In this document: one piece after another, positions 27,286 through 34,961 of the stretch
How the letters are laid out: each line of letters begins with the position of its first letter
Position numbering within the stretch: the first letter of the stretch is position 1
Assembly: GCF_000383475.1 (NCBI RefSeq)
Contig: NZ_KB911459.1
Location: 1,192,467 to 1,256,466 of the forward strand
DNA from: Microbacterium sp. 11MF
GTDB lineage: Bacteria; Actinomycetota; Actinomycetes; Actinomycetales; Microbacteriaceae
Length of the DNA: 64,000 nt
Direction of reading: 5' to 3'
Position numbers and translations under genes: made by a program
The notes under the pieces: model-generated
The model's database searches: none
Seen by the model: the letters and a program-made list of their open reading frames with translations, nothing else
What the model was told of the DNA's origin: nothing

Positions 27286-28264
27286 CGCCGTCGCGCCCTT
27301 CGTCGATCTCACGGGCATCCCGGACGATCGACAGGTAGAGATCTTCCAGCGTGGGACTCACGACGCGATAGGACCGGCCGCGAATCTGACGATCCCGCGT
27401 CAACAACTCCAACGCCCCATCCGGGTCGGCTGTCGCGTGGCTGACGTGGAATCCTCGAGCATCCTGGGACCACGTCACGGTGTCGGCAGGGAGCACCGAT
27501 CGTGTGCGACTCAGAGCTTCCTCGCTCACGACGTCGAAGGTCAGCGTCGATCTCCCGCCGTCGATGAGTTCTGCGGGCGGCCCATCTGCCCGGATCCGTC
27601 CGGCGACGACGATGACGACTCGATCGCAGATCTGGGCGGCCTCGGCCATGTCGTGCGTGGAGAAGATGATGGTGGTGCCGTCCCGGGCAAGCGATCGGAT
27701 GAGCTCCAGCAGGTGCTTCCTCGCCTCGGGATCGAGCCCGGCGGACGGCTCATCGAGGATGACGATCTCGGGAATGCCGATGATGGCGACCGCGAGCAGC
27801 AGGCGTCGCAGCTGACCGCCCGAGAGGTCGCGTGCGCGGACATCGACCTGCTCCGAGAGGCCCAGGTCGGCGATCACCTGCGCAACGTCCCGATGGGACG
27901 AGTGGAACGAGGCGTACAACCTGACCGTCTCTCGGACGGACAGGTATCCGAACACGCTGGCTGACTGCGGTTGCACCGACACCCGCCGGGTGGTCTGACG
28001 TCGCTCCCGTCGAGGATCCACGCCGAGGACGGAGACCTCCCCCGATGTCGATGCCCGCAAGCCGGCGACGGTCTCCAGCAGAGTCGACTTGCCGGCACCA
28101 TTGGGCCCGAGTATGCCGACGACCGTTCCTCGGGAGATCTCGAGGTCGACGTCGTCGAGCGCCGTGCGCCGTCCGTACCGCTTCGTCAGCCGCCTCACCG
28201 ACACCACCGACGCACGTTCGCGGTCGATGGTCGTGAGAGCGGGCAGGGCGGGATCGCGGTCCAT
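27278..28264 (-). CDS. ABC exporter ATP-binding protein
   Basis: A 328-residue ATPase of the DrrA/CcmA drug-exporter type. Walker A GPNGAGKST (about residue 54), signature LSGGQLRRLLLA (about 146), Walker B IVILDEPSAGLD (about 167), switch His in STHD. The C-terminal 90 residues form the extra beta domain common in DrrA-type subunits. The start is uncertain: ATG 28264 is used, but GTG codons lie in frame at 28270 and further upstream, and no strong ribosome-binding site is seen. A 9-bp hairpin in the upstream region (28317-28340) could lie in its leader. Confidence 0.85.
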   Translation of the reverse strand: MDRDPALPALTTIDRERASVVSVRRLTKRYGRRTALDDVDLEISRGTVVGILGPNGAGKSTLLETVAGLRASTSGEVSVLGVDPRRERRQTTRRVSVQPQSASVFGYLSVRETVRLYASFHSSHRDVAQVIADLGLSEQVDVRARDLSGGQLRRLLLAVAIIGIPEIVILDEPSAGLDPEARKHLLELIRSLARDGTTIIFSTHDMAEAAQICDRVVIVVAGRIRADGPPAELIDGGRSTLTFDVVSEEALSRTRSVLPADTVTWSQDARGFHVSHATADPDGALELLTRDRQIRGRSYRVVSPTLEDLYLSIVRDAREIDEGRDGDA

Positions 28265-28316
28265 GTCCACAGTCCAGGGCACGGCGCTCGAGAACGCCTC
28301 CCCCACGGGGATGACG

Positions 28317-28340
28317 CCTCTCCCCCTCACAGGGGAGAGG
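28317..28340 (-). promoter_or_regulatory. hairpin upstream of the ABC exporter genes
   Basis: CCTCTCCCC (28317-28325) and GGGGAGAGG (28332-28340) form a 9-bp stem with a six-base loop, 53 bases upstream of the ATPase start. It may be an operator for a local regulator or part of an attenuating leader; no T-run follows. Confidence 0.4.
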
Positions 28341-28374
28341 TGCCTCGTCAGCGACACCGCACCGATCCGAAACG

Positions 28375-28404
28375 AGAAATGGGCCCCTTTCGGGACCCAT
28401 TTCT
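28375..28404 (-). terminator. terminator downstream of tRNA-Leu
   Basis: AGAAATGGG (28375-28383) pairs with CCCATTTCT (28396-28404), extended by an inner CCC/GGG stem closed by a GAAA tetraloop on the transcribed strand. It lies 8 bases beyond the 3' end of tRNA-Leu and is followed by TCGTTTCGG. Confidence 0.85.
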
Positions 28405-28411
28405 TCCTCTG

Positions 28412-28496
28412 TGCGCGAGGGGGGACTTGAACCCCCACGCCCTATTCGGGCACTAGCACCTCAAGCTAGCGCGTCTACCTATTCCGCCACCCGCGC
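28412..28496 (-). tRNA. tRNA-Leu (anticodon GAG)
   Basis: A class II tRNA of 85 bases: acceptor stem GCGCGGG/CTCGCGC (one G-T pair), anticodon stem CTAGC/GCTAG with loop TTGAGGT giving GAG, a long variable arm (TGCCCGAATAGGGCGT) and T arm GGGGG-TTCAAGT-CCCCC. Discriminator A, no encoded CCA. Reads CTC and CTT leucine codons. A TAATGT at 28555-28550 on the same strand could be its -10. Confidence 0.97.
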
Positions 28497-28600
28497 AGAG
28501 TTTTTTCCCTTTGTTTCCTCCGGGATTTCGGTTTCGCAACCGAGGATCGACATTAGCACGTTCTCGGCAGTGCGGATAATCGGCCCGACTTTCCGGCCGC

Positions 28601-29704
28601 CTACGCGGCGGACACGCCGAACAGGAGACCCAGCAGGTACGTGATCGCCGCCGCACCGAAACCGATCGCCAGCTGACGCAGTCCCCGACGAAGGGGCGGT
28701 GCACCCGAGAGCAGACCGACCGTCGCCCCGGTCAGGAGCAGCGCCAGGCCCACCAGGGCGAGTGCCAGGGTTACGGCCGCGAGGCCGGAGAGCCCGAAGA
28801 TCCACGGCAGGACCGGAATGACCGCGCCCGAGGCGAAGAACGCGAAGCTGGAGGCCGCTGCCCCGAAGGCGGAGCCGACGGACTCGAGGTCGGCAGGCGG
28901 CTCGGCGGCGCGGCGGTAGGGGACGGCACGGTCGCTCGCCTGTGCCGTGGCGACGACCTGTCGCGCCCGATCCAACGCCTCTTCCTCGTCGAGTCCTCGC
29001 GTCCGGTAGACGAGAGCGAGTTCGTTCGCGTCGAGGTCGAGATCGGGGAGGACGTGGTCGGTGTCGTTGTTCGGATGCGTCGCCTCGATGAGCTCCCGCT
29101 GTGACCGGACCGAGACGAACTCCCCCGCGGCCATCGACAGCGCGCCGGCCAGCAGACCCGCGATGCCGCTGAAGAGGACGAACTGCGGCGCGACGCCCGT
29201 GGCCCCGATGCCCATCACGAGAGCGAGGTTGGAGACCAGACCGTCATTGGCGCCGAAGACGGCGGCGCGGAAGGTGCCCGACAGCCGCATGCGGCCCCGC
29301 GCGGCGAGGCCACGGACGACTTCGCCGTGGATCTTCTCGTCCGCACGCATCGCCGGGGTGGCATGGGGGTCGTCGTCGTACGGCGAGCGGTTCTCGGCGT
29401 TCTGGGCGAGCGCCAGGACGAAGATCGACCCGAACCGGCGGGCCATCGTCGCCAGCAGTCGCGTCCGGATGGACGCCCGCGGGAGCCGCGCGGGCTCCCC
29501 GCCGAGGAGGCCCAACCAGTGGGCTTCGTGGCGCCCCTCCGCGTCGGCGAGCGCGTCGAGGATCTCGCGCTCCTCCCCCGACTTCCGGGCGGCGAGCTCG
29601 CGGTACACGCGCGCTTCGGCACGTTCGTCCGAGAGGTAGGCGGCCCACCGCCGGCGATCTCGGGGGGTGGCGTCGGGCAGGGGCGTCGCGTTCATCGTGC
29701 TCAT
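28601..29704 (-). CDS. VIT1/CCC1-type transporter with N-terminal ferritin-like domain
   Basis: A 367-residue protein in two parts. Residues 15-140 are a ferritin-like helical domain with repeated Glu/His (RAEARVYRELA, DAEGRHEAHW), similar to rubrerythrin-like domains fused to VIT proteins. Residues 145-367 are the VIT1/CCC1 domain with about five spans; the conserved AAVFGANDGLVSNLALVMG and LSMAAGEFVSVRSQRELIE lie at about 145-163 and 190-208. Family members move Fe2+ or Mn2+, in bacteria probably out of the cytoplasm. AAAGGG precedes the ATG. Single-gene unit. Confidence 0.9.
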   Translation of the reverse strand: MSTMNATPLPDATPRDRRRWAAYLSDERAEARVYRELAARKSGEEREILDALADAEGRHEAHWLGLLGGEPARLPRASIRTRLLATMARRFGSIFVLALAQNAENRSPYDDDPHATPAMRADEKIHGEVVRGLAARGRMRLSGTFRAAVFGANDGLVSNLALVMGIGATGVAPQFVLFSGIAGLLAGALSMAAGEFVSVRSQRELIEATHPNNDTDHVLPDLDLDANELALVYRTRGLDEEEALDRARQVVATAQASDRAVPYRRAAEPPADLESVGSAFGAAASSFAFFASGAVIPVLPWIFGLSGLAAVTLALALVGLALLLTGATVGLLSGAPPLRRGLRQLAIGFGAAAITYLLGLLFGVSAA

Positions 29705-29784
29705 GTCCCTTTCACGGTAGCCACGACGAAGCGCGGGAACCGCCCGAAAGCCGGAACTGCCAGCATTTCGGGGATCCGAAGGGG

Positions 29785-31641
29785 TCAGGAGTGGACGCGC
29801 TTGCGCAGGACCTCGATGCGCGCCTGCAGCTGTGCGACCGTCGCGCGGGCAACCTCGGGGCCGCCGCAGATCCGTCGGAGCTCGGCATGCACGGCGCCGT
29901 GCGGTTCGCCGCTCTGCCGGGCGTACAGCCCGACGAGACTGTTGAGCAGCTGCCGCTGTTCGCGGAGCGTGCGATGGAGGGCCGGGGGCAGCGTGTTCTC
30001 CGGCTCGCCGGTCGCGTCGGCCGTCGTCTTCTCCTGCGCCTCCCGCGCGTGGCGGTGACGGGTCTGCCGCGACTGCCGCTGCATCAGCAGCTCGTGCACG
30101 TGCTCGGGCTCGAGGAGCCCGGGGATCCCGAGGAACTCCTCCTCCTCGAGCGTCCCCGGAACAGCCAGCTGACCGAACTCCTTGCCGTCGTAGAGCACCC
30201 GATCGAAATGCGCCGTCGATCCGAGCGCCTGGTAGCTGCCCTCCTCGACGAGCGAGTCGGATGCCTTGTCCTCGCGCTCCGCCTCTTCGAGCAGCGAGTC
30301 CTCGAGGCCGTCGTCGTCGCTCTCCTCGCGATCGAGCGCATGGTCGCGCTCACGCTCCATCTCGTTCGCGAGGGCGAGCAGCTGGGGGACGTTGGGGAGG
30401 AACACGGATGCCGCTTCGCCGCGACGTCGCGCGCGGACGAAGCGCCCGATGGCCTGCGCGAAGAAGAGCGGTGTCGACGCACTGGTCGCGTAGACGCCGA
30501 CCGCGAGCCGCGGCACGTCGACGCCCTCTGACACCATGCGGACCGCGACCATCCACCGCGTCGTCGACTGCCCGAAGGTCTCGATGCGCCCCGACGCGGC
30601 CTTGTCGTCCGAGAGGACGACCGTGGTCGGCTCCCCCGTGATGTCGCGGAGGATCGCGGCGTAGGCGCGCGCGGCCGTCTGATCCGTCGCGATGACCAGG
30701 CCCCCGGCATCCGGCACGTCCTGGCGAACCTCGGTGAGACGGCGGTCGGCCGAACGCAGGACCGCCGAGATCCACTCCCCCTCGGGGTTGAGCGCTGTCC
30801 GCCACGCCTGGGAGTTGATGTCCTTCGTGTTGTCCTGGCCGAGGTGGGCTTCGTATTCGTCGCCCGCCTTCGTCCGCCACTTCATCTGCCCGGCGTAGAC
30901 GTGGAAGAGCACGGGACGCACGACGCCGTCGGCGAGCGCCCGGCCGTAGCCGTAGTTGTAGTCCGTCCGCGACAGGCGGATGCCCTTGTCGTTCGGGTGG
31001 TACTCGACGAACGGGATGGGCGCGGTGTCGCTGCGGAACGGGGTGCCCGACAGCAGGAGGCGGCGCGTCGCGCGGCCGTACGCCTCGCGGAGCGCGTCGC
31101 CCCAGCTGAGCGCGTCGCCGCCGTGGTGGACTTCGTCGAGGATCACCAGGGCGCGGGAGTCGAGGACGAGTCGCTCGTGGACGGATGCCTTCACCGCGAC
31201 CTGCGCGTAGGTGACGGCGACCCCGTGGTAGTGCCGCGCCGGCGAGAAGTGCTTGTTGCTGAACCGCGGGTCGAGGCGGATGGAGACACGGGCCGCGGCA
31301 TCCGCCCACTGGGTCTTCAGGTGCTCGGTCGGGGCGACGACGATGATTCGGTCGATGATCCGCCGCCGCAACAGCTCGCTCGCGAGGCGGAGGGCGAAGG
31401 TCGTCTTGCCGGCGCCGGGGGTCGCGGCGGCGAGGAAGTCGCGCGGGCCCCCGCCGATCCCGTCGGGTCCGTCCATCTCGAAGTAACGCTCGAGGGCCTC
31501 GGCCTGCCAGGCACGGAGGTTTTGCGCTGTGCCCCACGGCGCGCGCTGCGGGAAGGCGGGAGAGAGGTGCTCGGCGGCGAAACTCCCGAAGTGGGGCTCG
31601 TCCGAGGCCGCCCCCTCTTCGCTCGTCATCTCGCTCGTCAC
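29785..31641 (-). CDS. DEVH-box superfamily 2 helicase
   Basis: A 618-residue SF2 helicase of the UvrB/ResIII-like type. Motif I is ATPGAGKTTFALRLA (about residues 72-86), motif II is VILDEVHHGG (DEVH), motif III is LLLSGTPFRS, and motif VI is AQAIGRFVRARRR. The last 200 residues are charged and helical with no known nuclease or methyltransferase partner domain or neighbour, so a restriction system is unlikely. Start is uncertain: GTG 31641 lies eight bases after a TAGGGT (31655-31650); ATG 31629 is four codons further in; an upstream ATG at 31698 would overlap this promoter. It is divergent from the SGNH hydrolase. Confidence 0.85.
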   Translation of the reverse strand: MTSEMTSEEGAASDEPHFGSFAAEHLSPAFPQRAPWGTAQNLRAWQAEALERYFEMDGPDGIGGGPRDFLAAATPGAGKTTFALRLASELLRRRIIDRIIVVAPTEHLKTQWADAAARVSIRLDPRFSNKHFSPARHYHGVAVTYAQVAVKASVHERLVLDSRALVILDEVHHGGDALSWGDALREAYGRATRRLLLSGTPFRSDTAPIPFVEYHPNDKGIRLSRTDYNYGYGRALADGVVRPVLFHVYAGQMKWRTKAGDEYEAHLGQDNTKDINSQAWRTALNPEGEWISAVLRSADRRLTEVRQDVPDAGGLVIATDQTAARAYAAILRDITGEPTTVVLSDDKAASGRIETFGQSTTRWMVAVRMVSEGVDVPRLAVGVYATSASTPLFFAQAIGRFVRARRRGEAASVFLPNVPQLLALANEMERERDHALDREESDDDGLEDSLLEEAEREDKASDSLVEEGSYQALGSTAHFDRVLYDGKEFGQLAVPGTLEEEEFLGIPGLLEPEHVHELLMQRQSRQTRHRHAREAQEKTTADATGEPENTLPPALHRTLREQRQLLNSLVGLYARQSGEPHGAVHAELRRICGGPEVARATVAQLQARIEVLRKRVHS

Positions 31642-31727
31642 GTCGATCCACCCTAATCGCGCCCAGGGACACCGGTCGTCGATCGGGACCGGCGGCATCC
31701 GGCGGGTAGCCTCGATGCGGAGGTGCC

Positions 31728-32570
31728 ATGCGCGAGAACGACCAGGCCCCGGATGAGAACCGGTCGCCGTACATACCGAACGCGACCGCCCACCCCTGGC
31801 GGCGCATGGTCTCGATCGGAGACTCCTTCACCGAAGGCATCGGCGACCCCTACCCCGATCGCCCGGGTGAGCACCGCGGTTGGGCCGACCGCGTCGCAGC
31901 CGTGCTGGCCTCGCAGGTCGACGACTTCGCCTACGCGAACCTCGCTATCCGCGGCAAGCTCATCCGCCAGATCGTCGACGCTCAGATCGAGCCCGCCCTC
32001 GCGCTGAAGCCCGACCTCATCACCCTCTCCGCCGGCGGCAACGACGTGATCCGTCCGCAGGGCGATCCGGATGCCGTCGCGGAGCTGTTCGAGGATGCCG
32101 TCGCCCGCCTCTCATCGCAGGGCGCGACACTGCTGGTCTTCACCGCGATCGACACCGAGTTCACGCCGGTCTTCCGCGGCATCCGCGGTCGCGTCGCGAT
32201 CTACAACGAGAACATCCGGGCGATCGCCGACCGCTACGACTGCATCGTGGCCGACCAGTGGGCCTTGAAAGAGGTGCAGGACATGCGCTTCTTCGACGAC
32301 GACCGCCTGCACTACAACTCCCTCGGACATCACGAGGTCGCACGCATGGTGCTCCGCGCGCTCAACGTGCCGAACGACCTGCAGCCGATGTCGCCCGAGG
32401 CCCTGCCACCGACCACGTGGCGGGCGGCCCGGGCGAACGATCTCGTGTGGGCGCGGGCGCACTTCGTCCCGTGGGTGCTGCGACGCCTGCGCCACCAGTC
32501 TTCGGGAGACAACGTCACGGCCAAGCGCCCCGACGCGCTGCCGTTCTCGTCGACGCACTCCGGCGACTGA
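31728..32570 (+). CDS. SGNH/GDSL-type esterase
   Basis: A 280-residue SGNH hydrolase. Block I is VSIGDSFTEG (Ser about residue 32), block II Gly lies in ANLAIRGK, block III is SAGGNDV with the oxyanion Asn, and block V is DRLHYNSLGH with the Asp and His of the triad. It has no signal peptide, so it is probably cytoplasmic; esters or acyl groups of carbohydrate or lipid are typical substrates. GGAGG precedes the ATG and a TAGCCT -10 lies at 31707-31712. Its stop is two bases from that of the convergent methyltransferase. Confidence 0.9.
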   Translation: MRENDQAPDENRSPYIPNATAHPWRRMVSIGDSFTEGIGDPYPDRPGEHRGWADRVAAVLASQVDDFAYANLAIRGKLIRQIVDAQIEPALALKPDLITLSAGGNDVIRPQGDPDAVAELFEDAVARLSSQGATLLVFTAIDTEFTPVFRGIRGRVAIYNENIRAIADRYDCIVADQWALKEVQDMRFFDDDRLHYNSLGHHEVARMVLRALNVPNDLQPMSPEALPPTTWRAARANDLVWARAHFVPWVLRRLRHQSSGDNVTAKRPDALPFSSTHSGD

Positions 32571-32572
32571 GC

Positions 32573-33364
32573 TCAGCGCAGTGCCCACAGCGCGACCGCA
32601 GCCGCCGACGCGACGTTGAGCGAATCGACACCGCCCCCCATCGGGATGGTGACGATCGAATCGGCCATCGCGAGCGCTGAGGCGGACAGACCCTCCCCCT
32701 CGGACCCCATGAGGATCGCGAGCTTCTCGGGCCGGACTGCGGCGAACTCGTCGAGCGACACGGCGTCGTCCGCCAGCGCCATCGCCGCCAGGTGCATTCC
32801 CGCGGCCGCGAACAGGGGCGCGGTGGCATCCCACTCGGGAAGGCGCGCCCACGGCACCTGGAAGACCGTACCCATGCTGACCCGGACGCTACGACGGTAG
32901 AGCGGGTCTCCGCACCGGGGCGAGACGAGGACGGCGTCGGCGCCCAGCGCGGCGGCGGCCCGGAAGGCGGCCCCGACGTTGGTGTGGTCGACGATGTCCT
33001 CGAGGACGACGACCGTCCGGGAGTGCTCGAGGAGCTGCGCGGGATCGGGCTGCACCGGCCTATGCATGGCGGCGAGCGCTCCTCTGTGGACCGCGAACCC
33101 GGTCACCTGTTCCGCGACGGTGTCGGGGACGACGTAGACGGGCGCGTCACCGGCGAGAACCGCGACGTCGTCGATCCATTTCTCCTGCACGAGCACGGAC
33201 CTGGGTCGATGCCCGGCACCCACCGCGCGGGAGATCACCTTCGCCGATTCGGCGATGTAGAGGCCGCCCTCGGGCTCGGCGATCCGGCGCAGCGCCGTGT
33301 CGGTGAGTCCCCGGTAGTCCGACAGACGCGGATCCGACGGATTGTCGATGCGGATCGTCGTCAT
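32573..33364 (-). CDS. SpoU/TrmH-family RNA 2'-O-ribose methyltransferase
   Basis: A 263-residue SPOUT-fold enzyme. Residues 1-95 form the SpoU substrate-binding domain; the catalytic domain shows the three knot motifs VVLEDIVDHTNVGAAFRAAAALG (region about 115-137, with the catalytic Asn and Arg), AILMGSEGEGLS and IPMGGGVDSLNVASAAAVALW (region about 240-260). It transfers a methyl group from SAM to a ribose 2'-OH in tRNA or rRNA; the target cannot be told. The ATG has no ribosome-binding site; CAGCAT is six bases upstream, and the promoter overlaps 14-bp tandem repeats (33374-33415). Confidence 0.9.
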   Translation of the reverse strand: MTTIRIDNPSDPRLSDYRGLTDTALRRIAEPEGGLYIAESAKVISRAVGAGHRPRSVLVQEKWIDDVAVLAGDAPVYVVPDTVAEQVTGFAVHRGALAAMHRPVQPDPAQLLEHSRTVVVLEDIVDHTNVGAAFRAAAALGADAVLVSPRCGDPLYRRSVRVSMGTVFQVPWARLPEWDATAPLFAAAGMHLAAMALADDAVSLDEFAAVRPEKLAILMGSEGEGLSASALAMADSIVTIPMGGGVDSLNVASAAAVALWALR

Positions 33365-33373
33365 GGCCCCATG

Positions 33374-33415
33374 CTGTCATGGGCGGGCTGTCATGGGCGG
33401 GCTGTCACGGGCCGT
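33374..33415. repeat. 14-bp tandem repeat in the methyltransferase/sirtuin divergent promoter
   Basis: CTGTCATGGGCGGG is repeated exactly at 33374-33387 and 33388-33401, with a third degenerate copy (CTGTCACGGGCCGT) at 33402-33415. The array begins 10 bases upstream of the SpoU-type gene and covers the place expected for its promoter. It may be a regulator-binding array or a simple slippage product. Confidence 0.8.
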
Positions 33416-33467
33416 GGTGACCTCCGCGAAACGACGACGGCGTAGGCTCGATCCCCTGAGGAGGGCC

Positions 33468-34313
33468 ATGAGCGTGCTGGACCTGGATGCCGAGACGACG
33501 GCTGCCGTGGAACGCGCGGCCGACGCGCTCGCCGGGCACCGCGTCGCCGTTCTCACGGGCGCCGGTGTCTCGACGGATTCGGGCATCCCGGACTACCGCG
33601 GCAAGGGCGCTCCTGTCCGGACCCCCATGACTGCTCAGCAGTTCCTCGCCGACGACTCGTCGCGGCGGCGCTACTGGGTCGGCAGCCACCTCGGGTGGCG
33701 GACGTTCGCCGCCGCAGCCCCCAACGAGGGACACCGGGCCCTGGCGGCGCTCGAGCACGCCGGCATCGCGTCGGGCGTCATCACGCAGAACGTCGACGGC
33801 CTGCACGTGCGCGCCGGCAGCCGGCGCGTGGTCGAACTCCACGGCACGATGCGGCGCGTGTCGTGCCTGCACTGCGGCCAGGTCTTCGACCGCCGCGACC
33901 TGGCCGTGCGGATCGAGCGCGACAACCCCTGGATCACGGTGCCCGAGAACGTCGAGCTCGGTCCCGACGGCGACGTCCTGCCCGCTGCGAGCGACGGCTT
34001 CGTCGTCCCCGACTGCTCCGTCTGCGGCGGGATGCTGAAGCCCGAGGTCGTGTTCTTCGGCGAGTACATCCCGCTCGAGAAGTTCCGCGAAGCCGAGCAG
34101 CTCGTCCGCTCGAGTACGGCGCTGCTGATCGCCGGATCCTCCCTGGTCGTGAACTCCGGCATCCGGCTCCTCGACCGCGCCCGCCGCCGGCGGCTGCCCA
34201 TCGTGATCGTCAACCGCGGCGAGACGCGCGGCGACACGCGCGCAACCGTCAAGATCGACGCCGGGACCTCCGAGGTGCTCACGGTCCTCGGGCGTGAGCT
34301 CGCCGGCCGGTGA
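33468..34313 (+). CDS. sirtuin (NAD-dependent protein deacetylase, SIR2 family)
   Basis: A 281-residue sirtuin. NAD-binding motifs GAGVSTDSGIPDYRG (about residues 30-44) and TQNVDGLH (about 107-114) are intact, with the catalytic His in VVELHGTM. The zinc ribbon has Cys pairs in SCLHCGQ and DCSVCGG, separated by a 45-residue insert. GSSLVVNSGIRLL and IVIVNRGETRGD complete the Rossmann part. It removes acetyl or other acyl groups from lysines using NAD. The ATG at 33468 has TGAGGAGG upstream, and TAGGCT at 33443-33448 is the -10. Twenty-eight bases separate it from the next gene, which has its own promoter. Confidence 0.93.
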   Translation: MSVLDLDAETTAAVERAADALAGHRVAVLTGAGVSTDSGIPDYRGKGAPVRTPMTAQQFLADDSSRRRYWVGSHLGWRTFAAAAPNEGHRALAALEHAGIASGVITQNVDGLHVRAGSRRVVELHGTMRRVSCLHCGQVFDRRDLAVRIERDNPWITVPENVELGPDGDVLPAASDGFVVPDCSVCGGMLKPEVVFFGEYIPLEKFREAEQLVRSSTALLIAGSSLVVNSGIRLLDRARRRRLPIVIVNRGETRGDTRATVKIDAGTSEVLTVLGRELAGR

Positions 34314-34341
34314 GGCTGCCGCCTCGTCGTAGGCTCGTCCG

Positions 34342-34947
34342 GTGACCCTTCTCACCCTCGTGCGCCACGGCGAGACCGACTGGAACCGCGCCCGCCGGAT
34401 TCAGGGGTCGACCGACATCCCCCTGAACGACACCGGCCGGGAGCAGGCCCGCGCCGCGGGGGTCGCCCTCGCGGATGCACTCGACCGGTCGACGCCCACC
34501 GTCATCGTCTCGAGCGACCTGTCCCGGGCAAACGAGACCGCGCGCATCATCGCCGGCATCCTCGACCTGTCCGAACCGCGTACATACCCCGCACTTCAGG
34601 AGCGCGGCTACGGGGATGCCGAAGGACTCACCGACACCGAGTTCTTCGACCGCTGGGGGCCCTGGGCGACCGCGGAGGTCCCGGGCGCCGAGCCCTGGCC
34701 GGAGGTCACGACCCGAGCACTGCGCGGGATCGAGGAAGCGGTCGCCGATGCCCGCGCGCTGGTCGCACCCGACGAGCCGCACGTCATCGCGGTGGCCCAC
34801 GGCGCGCTCATTCGCACCGTGATCTCCCACGCGACCTCGGGCGAGTACCCCGAGCCGGGCCACAAGCTCGCCAACGGCTCCGCGCACACCTTCCGGGTGG
34901 AGGACGACTGGCTGTCGCTCCTGACCTCGTCAGCACTACCCGTCTGA
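34342..34947 (+). CDS. histidine phosphatase family protein (phosphoglycerate mutase-like)
   Basis: A 201-residue branch-2-type histidine phosphatase. The catalytic motif is LVRHGETDWN (His9), with the second histidine in VAVAHGALIRT and Arg in SSDLSRANETA. The substrate is open: relatives act on phosphoglycerate, alpha-ribazole phosphate or other sugar phosphates. GTG start, no Shine-Dalgarno motif, TAGGCT exactly six bases upstream (34330-34335), so leaderless. Convergent with the acyl-CoA dehydrogenase after 14 bases. Confidence 0.9.
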   Translation: MTLLTLVRHGETDWNRARRIQGSTDIPLNDTGREQARAAGVALADALDRSTPTVIVSSDLSRANETARIIAGILDLSEPRTYPALQERGYGDAEGLTDTEFFDRWGPWATAEVPGAEPWPEVTTRALRGIEEAVADARALVAPDEPHVIAVAHGALIRTVISHATSGEYPEPGHKLANGSAHTFRVEDDWLSLLTSSALPV

Positions 34948-34961
34948 CACGTTCGCCGGGC

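Noticed and set aside
28412..28496. tRNA-Leu as a phage or island attachment site
   Set aside because: No integrase, no repeated tRNA 3' end and no accessory genes flank it; both sides are ordinary chromosomal genes.
29785..31641. DEVH helicase as part of a restriction or phage-defence system
   Set aside because: There is no nuclease, methyltransferase or other defence gene beside it. Neighbours are housekeeping enzymes on the opposite strand.
33468..34313. Sirtuin as a defence effector (SIR2 antiphage systems)
   Set aside because: It is a canonical short sirtuin with intact zinc ribbon and deacetylase motifs, next to a phosphatase and an RNA methyltransferase, with no second defence protein.
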